Below are positions 25,932-34,008 of a DNA stretch of 64,000 bases, one piece after another. Within the stretch, counting starts at the first letter, position 1, and each line of letters starts with the position of its first letter. A program made the translations under genes and the position numbers. Source of the stretch: Deltaproteobacteria bacterium HGW-Deltaproteobacteria-12 (lineage in GTDB: Bacteria; Desulfobacterota; Syntrophia; Syntrophales; Smithellaceae); the NCBI GenBank assembly GCA_002840565.1, contig PHBK01000011.1:42687-106686 (forward strand), given 5' to 3'. The notes below the pieces were generated by a model that saw only the letters and a list, made by a program, of their open reading frames with translations, was not told the DNA's origin and ran no database searches.

Positions 25932-27929
25932 ATGAGTCAAATTTTCAACATGCGGGTGGAGGATGGTATCGGCGTCGTTACCTTTGATGTGGTCGGTGAC
26001 GCGATGAACACGTGGACGGATGCGGCCTTTGCAGATTTCGACCGGCTGATGGGAGACGTGGAGAAGGAAAAGGGGCTCCGGGGGATCATTTTCCTTTCCG
26101 GGAAGCCGGATAATTTTCTGTCCGGGGCCAATCTCAAAACCCTGTCCCAGGTTGAGTCTGCCGATGTGGCCTGGAACATCCTGAATGTCTTCCACGGTTG
26201 CTTTGCCCGGATGAGCAAATTGACTTATCCTTCCGTGGCGGCGATACACGGGCATTGCCTGGGCGGCGGGCTGGAATTCTCGCTGGCATGTACGGGGCGT
26301 ATTGCCAGGGAGGGAAAAACAACGCTCATCGGTCTGCCGGAATGCAATGTTGGCCTTTTCCCCGGCGGAGGAGGAACCCAGCGGCTGCCGCGGCTGATCG
26401 GTTATCCGGCCTTTGAGCTGATCCTCAAGGGAAAGATGCTGCCGGCGGCGAAAGCTCTGGAACTGGGGATCATCGACCGGCTCATTCCCGCCGATGCCGA
26501 CCTGCTGGTCGCAGCAAAGGCCTTTCTTGCGGAAATCAGCGCCGGGAAGGCAGACCTGAAGCGTCCCGTCCAGGACTTCTCCCAGGTTGATGCCATCGCG
26601 GATATGGCCAAACAGGGGATACTCAAGGCCACAAAGGGGCGCGAGATCCCGGGACCCATCTATGCCCTCGATGCCATGCACCGGGGCGTCAAGCTCTCTC
26701 TGGAAGAGGGCCTGGAACTGGAGAAGGAGAACTTCGTCAAGGTGCTGCTGAGCAATCAGGCCAAAGGCAGCATCAATACATTTTTTATCAAGGGGATGAC
26801 GGACAAGCCCAGGGGCATGATGACCAAGGGCTTCAATCCCAGGACAATCAACAAGGCTGCGGTCCTTGGCTTCGGCACAATGGGCCGGGGGATCATTATC
26901 GACATCCTGCGCAATACGAAGATTCCCGTCCTGGTGAAGGACATTCCCGAAGCTCTGGAGCCGGGCAAGGCCTTTCTTCGGAAAATACTGAGCGGAATGG
27001 CCGAGAAAAAGCGCCTGAAGGAACCGGTAGAAGATCTGATGTCCCGCCTCACTACAACATCGGACTATATCGATGCGTTTAAAGAGGTGGATATCGTCAT
27101 TGAGGCCGTCTTCGAGGAAATCGGCGTCAAAAAGCAGGTCTATGGAGAACTGAGCAAGGTAGTCCGGGAGGACTGCATTATAGCGAGCAATACCTCTTCC
27201 ATCCCCATCACCTCGATGGCGCCCTTTGTCACCAATCCGGCGCGGTTCGGGGGCATCCACTTCTTCTCCCCCGTCTGGATGATGGAGCTCGTGGAGGTGA
27301 TCCGCGGTGAGCAAACTGCCCAGGAAACCATTGACAACCTCCTGAATTTCACCGGGCTCATTCGGAAGCGTCCCATCGTCTGCCTCGACAATCCGGGCTT
27401 TGTTGTCAACGCCCTCCTGTTCCCTTATCTCAAACTGGCTCTGGAATACGTGGAAGCGGGCAATTCCATCGAGAAGGTGGACCGTGCCGTGACCTCCTTC
27501 GGTATGCCGGTGGGGCCGATTCGCCTGGTCGATGAAGTCGGCATCGATGTTCCCTACAAGGCCATGAAAGGGATGGGATTTGTCGAACCCACGCTGAAGA
27601 ATGTCGTCGAAGCAGGCAGGTGCGGTTTAAAGAAATCCGGCAAGGGCTTCTTCCTTGCGGACGGCAGTGTCGATCCCGCAGTCCTGCCCCTGATTGCCAA
27701 GGGAACGCCGCAAGAAGTATCTGTTGAGGAGATGCAGAACGGCTTCAACGAATCCATGCTGAAAGTCGGCAAGGATCTCCTCGACCGGAAGATTGTCAGT
27801 TCGCCCGCCATGATTGATGTAGGAATGATTTGGGGCACCGGATATCCGGCGGATAAGGGCGGTCCCATGAAGTGGGGCGACCTGACCGGATTGAGCGAGA
27901 AGCTTTTCGGGAAAAAGTTCTACAAGTAG
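25932..27929 (+). CDS. 3-hydroxyacyl-CoA dehydrogenase / enoyl-CoA hydratase fusion (FadJ-like)
   Basis: The 665-residue bifunctional protein has an N-terminal crotonase domain (oxyanion region SGANLKTL and AIHGHCLGGGLEFSLA; LPECNVGLFPGGGGTQRLPRL with a catalytic Glu) and a C-terminal NAD-dependent dehydrogenase (GFGTMGRGI near 300, SNTSSIPITSMA, GIHFFSPVWMMELVEV, NPGFVVNALL). It carries out hydration and oxidation in fatty-acid beta-oxidation. The thiolase partner is not next to it. AAGGAGG precedes the ATG. In an anaerobe this would serve syntrophic or anaerobic fatty-acid use, which is inferred. Confidence 0.92.
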   Translation: MSQIFNMRVEDGIGVVTFDVVGDAMNTWTDAAFADFDRLMGDVEKEKGLRGIIFLSGKPDNFLSGANLKTLSQVESADVAWNILNVFHGCFARMSKLTYPSVAAIHGHCLGGGLEFSLACTGRIAREGKTTLIGLPECNVGLFPGGGGTQRLPRLIGYPAFELILKGKMLPAAKALELGIIDRLIPADADLLVAAKAFLAEISAGKADLKRPVQDFSQVDAIADMAKQGILKATKGREIPGPIYALDAMHRGVKLSLEEGLELEKENFVKVLLSNQAKGSINTFFIKGMTDKPRGMMTKGFNPRTINKAAVLGFGTMGRGIIIDILRNTKIPVLVKDIPEALEPGKAFLRKILSGMAEKKRLKEPVEDLMSRLTTTSDYIDAFKEVDIVIEAVFEEIGVKKQVYGELSKVVREDCIIASNTSSIPITSMAPFVTNPARFGGIHFFSPVWMMELVEVIRGEQTAQETIDNLLNFTGLIRKRPIVCLDNPGFVVNALLFPYLKLALEYVEAGNSIEKVDRAVTSFGMPVGPIRLVDEVGIDVPYKAMKGMGFVEPTLKNVVEAGRCGLKKSGKGFFLADGSVDPAVLPLIAKGTPQEVSVEEMQNGFNESMLKVGKDLLDRKIVSSPAMIDVGMIWGTGYPADKGGPMKWGDLTGLSEKLFGKKFYK

Positions 27930-27968
27930 CATGGTCCGGCGGCGCGGCCGGCCTGAACTTCCATACCG

Positions 27969-28002
27969 GCAGAGGGGGAGCAGTAAATTGCTCCCCCTCT
28001 GC
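27969..28002. terminator. Strong hairpin after the FadJ-like gene, no U-tract
   Basis: GCAGAGGGGGAGCA and TGCTCCCCCTCTGC form a 14-bp stem around a 6-base loop, 40 bases after the stop. No T-run follows on either strand, so it is not a textbook intrinsic terminator. It may stabilise the mRNA 3' end or stop polymerase together with Rho. Confidence 0.55.
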
Positions 28003-28112
28003 ACATTCTCGCTTGGGCGTCCCCGCTATAATGCTTAATCATGGGGAGATATCTGGATACAAATATAAGAGCCAATAAAGAAGGAAAATCCCCTTCATAT
28101 AATGGTCAGACG

Positions 28113-28598
28113 TCAGAGCACCTTTTGCCAATAACCGACATCGAGCCACCGGCCGAACTTGAACCCCACTTCCTCGAAATGGGCCACCTTCCTGAAGCCG
28201 AACTTCTCATGAAGGGCGACACTGCTTTGATTGGGCAGTGCAATGCCGCCAATGACGACGTGAACGCCGCGCTCCTTCAATGCGGGAAGAAGCTCTGCGT
28301 ACAGCTTGCCTCCAACACCTTTTCCGCCCGCGCCATCCTGCAGGTAGATAGCGCTCTCTACGGAAAACCGATAAGCGGAACGGGTCTTCCATTTGCTGGC
28401 ATAAGCATAGCCCACTATACGGCCGGATTGCTCGGCAACCAGCCAGGGCAGTGCTGCCGAATTTACCTCGCCAATACGTTTTTCCATCTGCTCTGCCGAC
28501 AACATTTCCTCCTCGAAGGTAATCGCCGTGTTGACGACATAGTAGTTATAGATGCCGGCGATAAAATCAGCATCAGACATTGCGGCGTGACGGATCAT
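28113..28598 (-). CDS. GNAT family N-acetyltransferase (phosphinothricin acetyltransferase-like)
   Basis: The 161-residue product begins MIRHAAMSDADFIAGIYNYYV and has GYAYASKWKTRSAYRFSVE followed by the acetyl-CoA loop QDGAGGKGVGGKLYAELL. FGFRKVAHFEEVGFKFGRW matches the Bar/Pat group, which acetylates small amines. The ATG at 28598 with AGGGGGAT upstream is preferred over one 16 codons further up. A plus-strand ORF over the same bases is a shadow. Confidence 0.82.
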   Translation of the reverse strand: MIRHAAMSDADFIAGIYNYYVVNTAITFEEEMLSAEQMEKRIGEVNSAALPWLVAEQSGRIVGYAYASKWKTRSAYRFSVESAIYLQDGAGGKGVGGKLYAELLPALKERGVHVVIGGIALPNQSSVALHEKFGFRKVAHFEEVGFKFGRWLDVGYWQKVL

Positions 28599-28870
28599 GG
28601 AATCCCCCTGCTGCCCAAAAGTTTTTATTTTAACCCCGCTAACCATTTAAAAACCGCAATATTTGCGGCATAGAATCGCGGGGAGACAGCCTGCGTTACG
28701 GGTACAATACTGCAACATTAAAGCAATATCCAATAAAATTACCGCTGGCAGGGCAAATCGTTCGCCTGATTTCCGACTGGCGCAGGCCTTTTATAGAGAG
28801 CGGGCGCGCCGATAATTTTCGTCCTGCGATCCTTATTCCGACTCTCCCGTCTTTCAGCAGCAAATTATGG

Positions 28871-30184
28871 TCAGCTTTCCGTCTTGATGTGAAGCAGCGG
28901 CAAGCCCAGATGGCGGCGGCGGGTTTCGCCGAACAGGCGCGTTTGTTCGCGCACTGTGGGAGTACCCCGGCGTCCTTTGCCCAGTTTCTCAATCGGATGG
29001 GAACTGCCCAGATACAAAGTGTGCTTGCCGAATTTTTTCCCCAGTTCATCGGCGGCACCGTATAGTTCCTTTATTTTTTCCGCCTGCGGCGGATCGTCAA
29101 AAAGAGAGTATTGAGTATTGGCATCCGGTTGCAGATCAAGAAGAATAACCCCCGTGGCGCGGTAATTTTCCTCCGGCCGGAAGCAGGCCTCAAACAGATC
29201 GCGGATAATTCCGGAAAATTCCAGCGGGCAGGCACAGGGGCGGCTAAGCCTTGCTTCGCTGCCCTGCATAGCAAAATTATTTTTTTTCAGGAAGACGGCG
29301 ATTTTCTGCGGAGCAAGCTCATAGCGCCTGGCTTTGATGCAGGCTGATTCCATATTGCGCATCAGGTGGGCAAAAAGATACTCGGCATTGTTTGTGGGCG
29401 GGGCAAATGTTTTGGTCTTGCTGATGGAGGCATAGGAGCTTTTAGCTTCGGCTGTTACCGGGTAAACTGATTGGCCGCGCAGTTCCTGCCAGATTTCCAC
29501 GCCGGGTTTGGTGAATTTACTTCGCACTGTTTTTTCGGGCAGGCGGGCAAAATCAAGCGCATAGGAAATATTCATCTTGGCCAGATAGTTCGTTGTGGCC
29601 TGGCCGATACCCCAGACTTTTTCCACCGGCAGATTTTGCAGATATTGGGCAATGTCCCTCCCTTTAATGACAGTCATGCCGGCCGGTTTTTGGTGCTTGG
29701 AGGCAACCTTTGCCAATACTTTAGTAATGCTCAGGCCCACGGAAACGGTGATGCCCAGCTCTCTTTCAATTTCCTTTTTCATCCGGAGGGCGATTTCTTT
29801 GTACGACGCGTGCAGGGCCCGGCGCATGCCGGTGATATCGGCAAAGGCTTCGTCAATGGAATACTCTTCGACGTCGGGGGTGAAGCGCCGCATGATGCCG
29901 AACATCCGCCGGGAAAACAGGCTGTAAGTTTCGTAATCGGAAGGCAGGACGATTAACTGAGGGCAGATCTGCCGCGCCTCATGCAGCGGGACGCCGCGCT
30001 TGACCCCGGCCCTTTTGGCGGCATAACTGGCGCAGGCGACAATGCCGCGCTCGCCGCCGGTGATCAGCGGCTTGCCCCTAAGCTCCGGATGGATGGCCTC
30101 TTCGCAGGAAGTAAAAAAGGCGTCGCCGTCAAGATGGGCTATGGCCCGCGGCCAGGATTGGAGACTGAAAATAAGATCGTTCAT
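28871..30184 (-). CDS. dinB: Y-family DNA polymerase (DinB/Pol IV-like)
   Basis: The product starts in the palm with RAIAHLDGDAFFTSCEEAI (metal Asp) and has VEEYSIDEAFADITG with the catalytic SIDE, followed by VSVGLSITKVLAKVASK and a little-finger region to the end. It would be an error-prone lesion-bypass polymerase. Length is about 437 residues, long for Pol IV, with extra C-terminal sequence (PTVREQTRLFGETRRRHLG). The start is uncertain: an in-frame ATG lies 14 codons upstream at 30226. No SOS box was identified. Confidence 0.87.
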   Translation of the reverse strand: MNDLIFSLQSWPRAIAHLDGDAFFTSCEEAIHPELRGKPLITGGERGIVACASYAAKRAGVKRGVPLHEARQICPQLIVLPSDYETYSLFSRRMFGIMRRFTPDVEEYSIDEAFADITGMRRALHASYKEIALRMKKEIERELGITVSVGLSITKVLAKVASKHQKPAGMTVIKGRDIAQYLQNLPVEKVWGIGQATTNYLAKMNISYALDFARLPEKTVRSKFTKPGVEIWQELRGQSVYPVTAEAKSSYASISKTKTFAPPTNNAEYLFAHLMRNMESACIKARRYELAPQKIAVFLKKNNFAMQGSEARLSRPCACPLEFSGIIRDLFEACFRPEENYRATGVILLDLQPDANTQYSLFDDPPQAEKIKELYGAADELGKKFGKHTLYLGSSHPIEKLGKGRRGTPTVREQTRLFGETRRRHLGLPLLHIKTES

Positions 30185-30333
30185 AAAAACACAAAGGCTA
30201 AAAGTCGAGGACTCGAAGACCGGCATATGCCGGTGAGGGCTGAGGGGTCATGTTAGTTCTCTTCCCTAGATGACATAACGGCGCCAATCAGCCGCGCTGG
30301 TTTTTTTCGTCGGCCGAATGAGCGTGATTATGC

Positions 30334-30405
30334 TTAACTCAAAATTTCATCTATCGGCAGTACCTGCTTACCGTGCCGAATTTTAAGAATGGATACTTGT
30401 TTTTT
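30334..30405 (-). pseudogene. RelE/ParE-type toxin remnant (C-terminal end only)
   Basis: One minus-strand frame reads KQVSILKIRHGKQVLPIDEILS then stop. This matches the usual C-terminus of RelE/ParE-type toxins (an ILRIRHG core followed by a short acidic tail). No body of the toxin lies upstream. Instead the decayed antitoxin frame ends directly before it. It is read as a deletion remnant. Confidence 0.5.
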
Positions 30406-30690
30406 TCATTGCTGGATTCTCTCGAGAACTTTTTCTTTTGCATCCTCATGCGCAACCCCTTGACCCTTTTCGAGTTGACTAAGATAAGTCTGAACATCCG
30501 TCAAAAGCTCATTTTTTTTCGTGCATTGCTTCGTATTCAGAGACGTCCAATAAAACGACAACTCCTTTTCCATGTTGTGTAATAATCAAAGGTCTTTCTT
30601 CAGATATAATTACGATAAAGTTCTCTTGACTTTCCTGGAAGGCATGGTATAGAACAATCGTTCTATTGTCAAGAAATTAATGAGACTCCA
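30406..30690 (-). pseudogene. Phd/YefM-type antitoxin remnant with a frameshift
   Basis: A minus-strand frame reads QENFIVIISEERPLIITQHG, then VVVLLDVSEYEAMHEK, which fits Phd/YefM antitoxins. At a run of eight A (30512-30519 on the complementary strand) the frame breaks at a stop. With one A fewer it continues NELLTDVQTYLSQLEKG and QGVAHEDAKEKVLERIQQ to a stop at 30406. No start codon is present upstream in the frame. The gene is therefore broken at both the start and the middle. An inverted repeat ATAGAAC/GTTCTAT (30649-30666) lies inside. Confidence 0.6.
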
Positions 30691-30713
30691 ATTATGCAAG
30701 CAAAGCGCAGCAG

Positions 30714-30762
30714 AATTGGTTAGTCGAATTATCCCGCAAGCGGAGCGATGCGGGGTTAATGA
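30714..30762 (+). repeat. REP-like element, copy 1
   Basis: AATTGGTTAGTCGAATTATC followed by CCGC (30714-30737) matches 22 of 24 bases of a stretch at 56243-56266. Right behind it CCCGCA and TGCGGG form a hairpin around AGCGGAGCGA. It lies in the non-coding gap before pgpA. Confidence 0.5.
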
Positions 30763-30973
30763 CACCGCTAAAGAAGCGAATTGAAGTTCGTCAGGCGAAT
30801 TATCCCGGTTTTGGTCAGCTGCCGGGTTTTGTGCCGGAAAAGATCAAATTTCCAGTTCAAGCACAATATGTTGAAAAAAGTTTGACACAAAAACAAAAAG
30901 AAGATAGTTTACACAAGCTTAACTGTTTGAAAAAAGGCAATATTTTTTGCTTTAGAAGGTTGAGGGAAGGGTT

Positions 30974-31429
30974 TTGAACCAAAAAGCAATCAAGTTTCTG
31001 GCGTGTGGTTTCGGTTCCGGTTTAGCGCCTATTGCCCCCGGAACTTTTGGCACTTTAGCCGGTGTTCCCATTTGCCTGCTTTGCCTGCCCCTGCCCTGGT
31101 TTTTGCGTCTGCTTGTTGTGCTGGCTTTAATGGCTTTAGCCGTGTATGTTTCCGGACGCGCCGAAGAAATTTATTCCAAAAAAGACGATCAGCGCATTGT
31201 TATTGACGAAATCGTCGGCTTTCAGGTAACTATGCTGCCGGTAACGATTACAATCCTGCATCTTTGCGCCGGATTTGTTCTGTTCCGGGTATTCGATATC
31301 TTAAAACCTTTCCCCCTTAATAATTTGCAGAGGCTGCCGGGCGGATGGGGCGTTGTGCTCGACGATGTCGGAGCCGGTATTTATGCCGGATTAGTTTTGT
31401 TCATTTTTACAGTTTTCTTGAAATTTTAG
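30974..31429 (+). CDS. pgpA: Phosphatidylglycerophosphatase A
   Basis: The 151-residue product starts at a TTG with GAGGGAAGGG upstream. Motifs GFGSGLAPIAPGTFGTLAG, DDQRIVIDEIVGF and GWGVVLDDVGAGIYAG are those of PgpA, and three or four membrane helices are visible. It removes phosphate from phosphatidylglycerophosphate to give phosphatidylglycerol. It begins the pgpA-cinA-thpR-recA-recX-alaS run. Confidence 0.92.
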   Translation: MNQKAIKFLACGFGSGLAPIAPGTFGTLAGVPICLLCLPLPWFLRLLVVLALMALAVYVSGRAEEIYSKKDDQRIVIDEIVGFQVTMLPVTITILHLCAGFVLFRVFDILKPFPLNNLQRLPGGWGVVLDDVGAGIYAGLVLFIFTVFLKF

Positions 31430-31445
31430 TTAACCAAAGTGTGCG

Positions 31446-31584
31446 CCTTTGTAAAAGGCTTCAGATGCAAGGCGCGCAAAGCACGAGGAATGAGTCGTAT
31501 ATTAACATACTTCGCAATAAGCCTGCCCCGGCGGACGCCGGGGAGGGCTGCAGCGGAAAGTAGCAGATGAACTTTTTACAAAGG
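31446..31584. mobile_element. MITE-like repeat with inverted ends between pgpA and cinA
   Basis: A 139-bp non-coding element bounded by CCTTTGTAAAAG (left) and its inverted form CTTTTTACAAAGG (right). The interior has TTCAGATGCAAGGCGCGC, GTATATTAACATAC and GCAGATGAACTTT. I recall this repeat type from other deltaproteobacterial genomes, which should be checked. Its right end supplies AAAGGTG ahead of the cinA ATG at 31593, so it probably sets cinA translation. A partial end-like sequence (AACTTTGTAAAAAACC) lies at about 21821. Confidence 0.6.
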
Positions 31585-31592
31585 TGCATGTT

Positions 31593-32840
31593 ATGAAAAT
31601 AGCTATTCTAACCATCGGCAACGAGCTGATGAGCGGGCGGACCGCCGATACCAATTCTTCTTTTATTGCCCGGGAGGCAAACCTGCAAGGTTGGAGCGTG
31701 GAAGCAATAATGTCGGTCGAAGATAATTTTGCTTCTATTAAAAGCCGCTTAAACTATCTGCTGCCGCTGGCAGACGTCGTTATCTGCACCGGCGGCTTGG
31801 GCCCGACGGTCGATGATATCACGACGGAAGCCGTCGCTCAGGCTTTTGGCCTGCCGCTGTATACCGATGAAGAAGTTTTAAACCACATTAAAGCAATCTT
31901 TACTCTCTACAAACTCGTTTGGGTAGAAAACAATACCAAGCAGGCCATGTTTCCCCGGGGGGCGGAAGTCATTCCCAATCCGGTGGGTACGGCCGCGGGT
32001 TTTGCCCTGCATATCTTGGGAAAATGGATTTTTGTCATTCCCGGTGTTCCCCGGGAAACGAAAAAAATGTTTCCGGAAGGTGTTATCCCGATTCTGCGCC
32101 GGGAATTCCCGCAAAATGAACAGTATATTGCCAAGCAAACCATCAAGACTTTTGGGCTTGGCGAAGGCGCCGTTGATAAAAAGCTGGCGGATATTGATTT
32201 TGCCGCCCTCGGTGTCAACATCGGCTTTTACCCTGTTTTCCCGGAAAACCATATTGTTCTGGTCTCGCGTCAGAAAACTCAGGAGGCTGCCGAAGAAAAA
32301 TTAAAACTGGCGCAGGATGAAGTCACTGCCCGCCTGGATAAGTACATCTTTTCCTATGGTGAAGAAACTCTGGAAGAAATTGTCGCAGGACTGCTGAAAG
32401 CAAAAAAGCTGACCATAGCCGTGGCGGAATCCTGCACCGGCGGATTGATAACCAGTCGATTGACCGATGTTGCCGGCAGTTCCGAATATCTGGAACGCGC
32501 TGCAGTCACTTACAGCGATGCGGCCAAGATCAGCCTGCTGAGTGTTCCGGCGGCGATAATCGAAAAGCATGGCGCGGTAAGTGAAGAAACGGCGCGGCTC
32601 ATGGCCGAAGGCGTACGCAAAATGGCCGGTACCGATCTCGGACTGGCCTCTACCGGCATTGCCGGACCTGGCGGCGGGAGCGAGGCCAAGCCTGTCGGCA
32701 CCGTTTATCTGGCCTTAAGTGATGGGGCGCAAACCCTCTGCCGCCATTATGATCACCGGTGGGACAGAAAAAGAAACAAAATGATTTTTTCCCAGGCAGC
32801 GCTGCTCACGCTGAAAAATTATTTACAGGGTAAAGGATAA
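31593..32840 (+). CDS. cinA: CinA family protein (molybdopterin-like domain plus nicotinamide-nucleotide amidase)
   Basis: The product of about 415 residues has an N-terminal MoaB/Mog-like domain (TIGNELMSGRTADTN, CTGGLGPTVDDIT) and a C-terminal CinA/PncC domain (VAESCTGGLITSRLTDVAGSSE, TGIAGPGGGS). It recycles NMN by deamidation. The start at 31593 (MKIAILTIGNE) has AAAGGTG from the MITE-like repeat. Another ATG 9 bases upstream is less likely. It is often found next to recA, as here. Confidence 0.93.
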   Translation: MKIAILTIGNELMSGRTADTNSSFIAREANLQGWSVEAIMSVEDNFASIKSRLNYLLPLADVVICTGGLGPTVDDITTEAVAQAFGLPLYTDEEVLNHIKAIFTLYKLVWVENNTKQAMFPRGAEVIPNPVGTAAGFALHILGKWIFVIPGVPRETKKMFPEGVIPILRREFPQNEQYIAKQTIKTFGLGEGAVDKKLADIDFAALGVNIGFYPVFPENHIVLVSRQKTQEAAEEKLKLAQDEVTARLDKYIFSYGEETLEEIVAGLLKAKKLTIAVAESCTGGLITSRLTDVAGSSEYLERAAVTYSDAAKISLLSVPAAIIEKHGAVSEETARLMAEGVRKMAGTDLGLASTGIAGPGGGSEAKPVGTVYLALSDGAQTLCRHYDHRWDRKRNKMIFSQAALLTLKNYLQGKG

Positions 32841-33422
32841 ATGGATGCGGAAAAGAACATCCGGGCTTTTTTAGCCATCGAACCGCCGGAGGACGTATTG
32901 GCGGCCATTGCCCGCCTGCAGGAAAAGCTTAAAAGAGAAATTAGCGGCGCAATCAGCTGGACGCGTCCGCAAAGCAATCATCTGACTTTGAAGTTCTTCG
33001 GGAACATTGATCGCAGCGCCGTGGAAAGCATTTGCGCCGCCGTGAAAAAACAGGCGGCGGCGACACCATCCCTGCAGTTAAAAGCTGAAAGGATGGGTGT
33101 TTTCCCGGATTTGAGAAAACCGCGCGTCCTCTGGGTGGGTACAGCCGGCGAGAGCGGAAAACTAGCTCTGCTGCAAAACCATCTGGAAGCAGACTTCGAG
33201 AAGATTGGCTTTCCGCGCGAGAATCGGCCGTTTCGCGCCCACCTGACTCTGGGACGCATCAAAGACAGCCGCACGGCGGTAAGTATTGGCGAAGCATTAA
33301 AAAAGCACAGCGAATTTACGGCGGGAGAATTCCGGGTTCACGAAGTGATTTTATTTCAGAGCAACCTGACGCCGCAGGGGGCAATTTATACAAAACTGGC
33401 AGCGATTCCCCTTACCGATTGA
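32841..33422 (+). CDS. thpR: RNA 2',3'-cyclic phosphodiesterase (2'-5' RNA ligase family)
   Basis: The 193-residue product has two HxTx motifs, NHLTLKFFGN and RAHLTLGRI, and RAFLAIEPPEDVLAAI-like N-terminus typical of ThpR. It opens 2',3'-cyclic phosphates to 2' phosphates. The ATG directly follows the cinA stop. The thpR-recA gap would be 51 bases without the insertion downstream. Confidence 0.92.
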   Translation: MDAEKNIRAFLAIEPPEDVLAAIARLQEKLKREISGAISWTRPQSNHLTLKFFGNIDRSAVESICAAVKKQAAATPSLQLKAERMGVFPDLRKPRVLWVGTAGESGKLALLQNHLEADFEKIGFPRENRPFRAHLTLGRIKDSRTAVSIGEALKKHSEFTAGEFRVHEVILFQSNLTPQGAIYTKLAAIPLTD

Positions 33423-33455
33423 CGGGGTTTTAATTGATTATACAAAATACAGCAA

Positions 33456-33510
33456 ACTTAACGGAGGTTTCATATGTGCGCAGATTTAGATAGATCGAAA
33501 GCGGTGGAAT
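33456..33510 (+). repeat. 55-bp direct repeat, copy 1: duplicated recA ribosome binding site and first codons
   Basis: This 55-bp stretch, starting ACTTAACGGAGGTTTCAT, is identical to 34893-34947. It holds the recA Shine-Dalgarno (CGGAGG), the ATG at 33474 and the codons [12 protein letters not shown]. Here the frame ends with TGA two bases after the repeat, giving a 12-residue leftover peptide. The second copy leads into full-length recA. The 1,437-bp unit between the copies is foreign-looking DNA. The perfect identity suggests a recent event or an attachment-site duplication. Confidence 0.93.
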
Positions 33511-33662
33511 GAAATATTGGGGACGGTTCTATTTAATTGATGTTGGATTACCCGATCGCACCGGGCAATGGCAGAATGATAATATTTAGAAACAGCTGTC
33601 CCTGATTAAACCAATTGACATTATGCACATACTGATTTTGGAATTGTGATATTTATACAAAA
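33511..33662. other. Left end of the recA-start insertion, no gene seen
   Basis: About 150 bases that hold no supported ORF. The segment begins GAAATATTGGGGACGGTTCT and contains AACAGCTGTCCCTG, a loose inverted match of GGGAC/GTCCC. Similar GGGGACGGTTCTATTT sequences are, from memory, common at ends of REP-associated or IS200-like elements, which should be searched. Confidence 0.35.
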
Positions 33663-33881
33663 GTTAAAAGATGGGGCGGAAGCCAGGGAATACGATTGCC
33701 AAAAAAAATAATCGACATACTGGAAATTCAGGTGAATGATTCGGTGGAAATAATTGCCGAGAAAAATCGAATAATCATCCAGAAACCTAAAAAATATGGT
33801 TTAAGTAATTTATTTGCCGGCTATAAAGACGGCCAACCGGAAGAATTTTGGGACAAACCGCAGGGCCGGGAGGAACTTTAA
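33663..33881 (+). pseudogene. MazE-type antitoxin, start codon apparently lost
   Basis: The frame reads (I)YTKVKRWGGSQGIRLPKKII, then DILEIQVNDSVEIIAEKN and RIIIQKPKKYGLSNLF, ending PQGREEL and TAA. This is a full-length SpoVT/AbrB-type MazE antitoxin. At the place of the expected Met (MYTKV is typical) the codon is ATT, and no other start exists until a TTG at 33696 inside the DNA-binding fold. It is probably a decayed gene. Translation from ATT or the TTG cannot be excluded. It is immediately followed by the MazF fragment. Confidence 0.65.
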
Positions 33882-33941
33882 ATGTATAGTCCCAAACAAG
33901 GGGATATTATCTGGATTGATTTTAATCCCCGAGCAGGATAA
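33882..33941 (+). pseudogene. MazF/PemK-type toxin, N-terminal fragment
   Basis: ATG at 33882 reads MYSPKQGDIIWIDFNPRAG then TAA. That is the conserved N-terminus of MazF endoribonucleases (GDIIWIDFNP with the RNA-binding loop to follow). The expected next residues EQA appear just after the stop, then the homology is lost. The rest of the toxin is deleted or scrambled, so this TA pair is inactive. Confidence 0.65.
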
Positions 33942-34008
33942 GAGCAAGCCGCATAATATTTGTGACGGTTCTATCGGCAATGACAATGAGGCAGAAGCGG
34001 GTAAGAAA

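Noticed and set aside
25755..27314. 519-residue minus-strand reading frame
   Set aside because: It lies entirely opposite the FadJ-like gene, has a composition typical of antisense GC-rich frames, and shows no domain. It is a shadow.
28041..28673. 210-residue plus-strand reading frame
   Set aside because: It runs opposite the GNAT gene, which has clear family motifs. No domain or ribosome binding site was seen.
28696..29058. 120-residue minus-strand ORF overlapping the polymerase end
   Set aside because: Overlaps the dinB C-terminus in another frame and shows no domain.
30759..30977. 72-residue plus-strand ORF ending in the pgpA TTG
   Set aside because: Its stop overlaps the pgpA start (TTGA), but no family or good ribosome binding site is visible, and it includes the REP-like sequence. 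Kept as unlikely.
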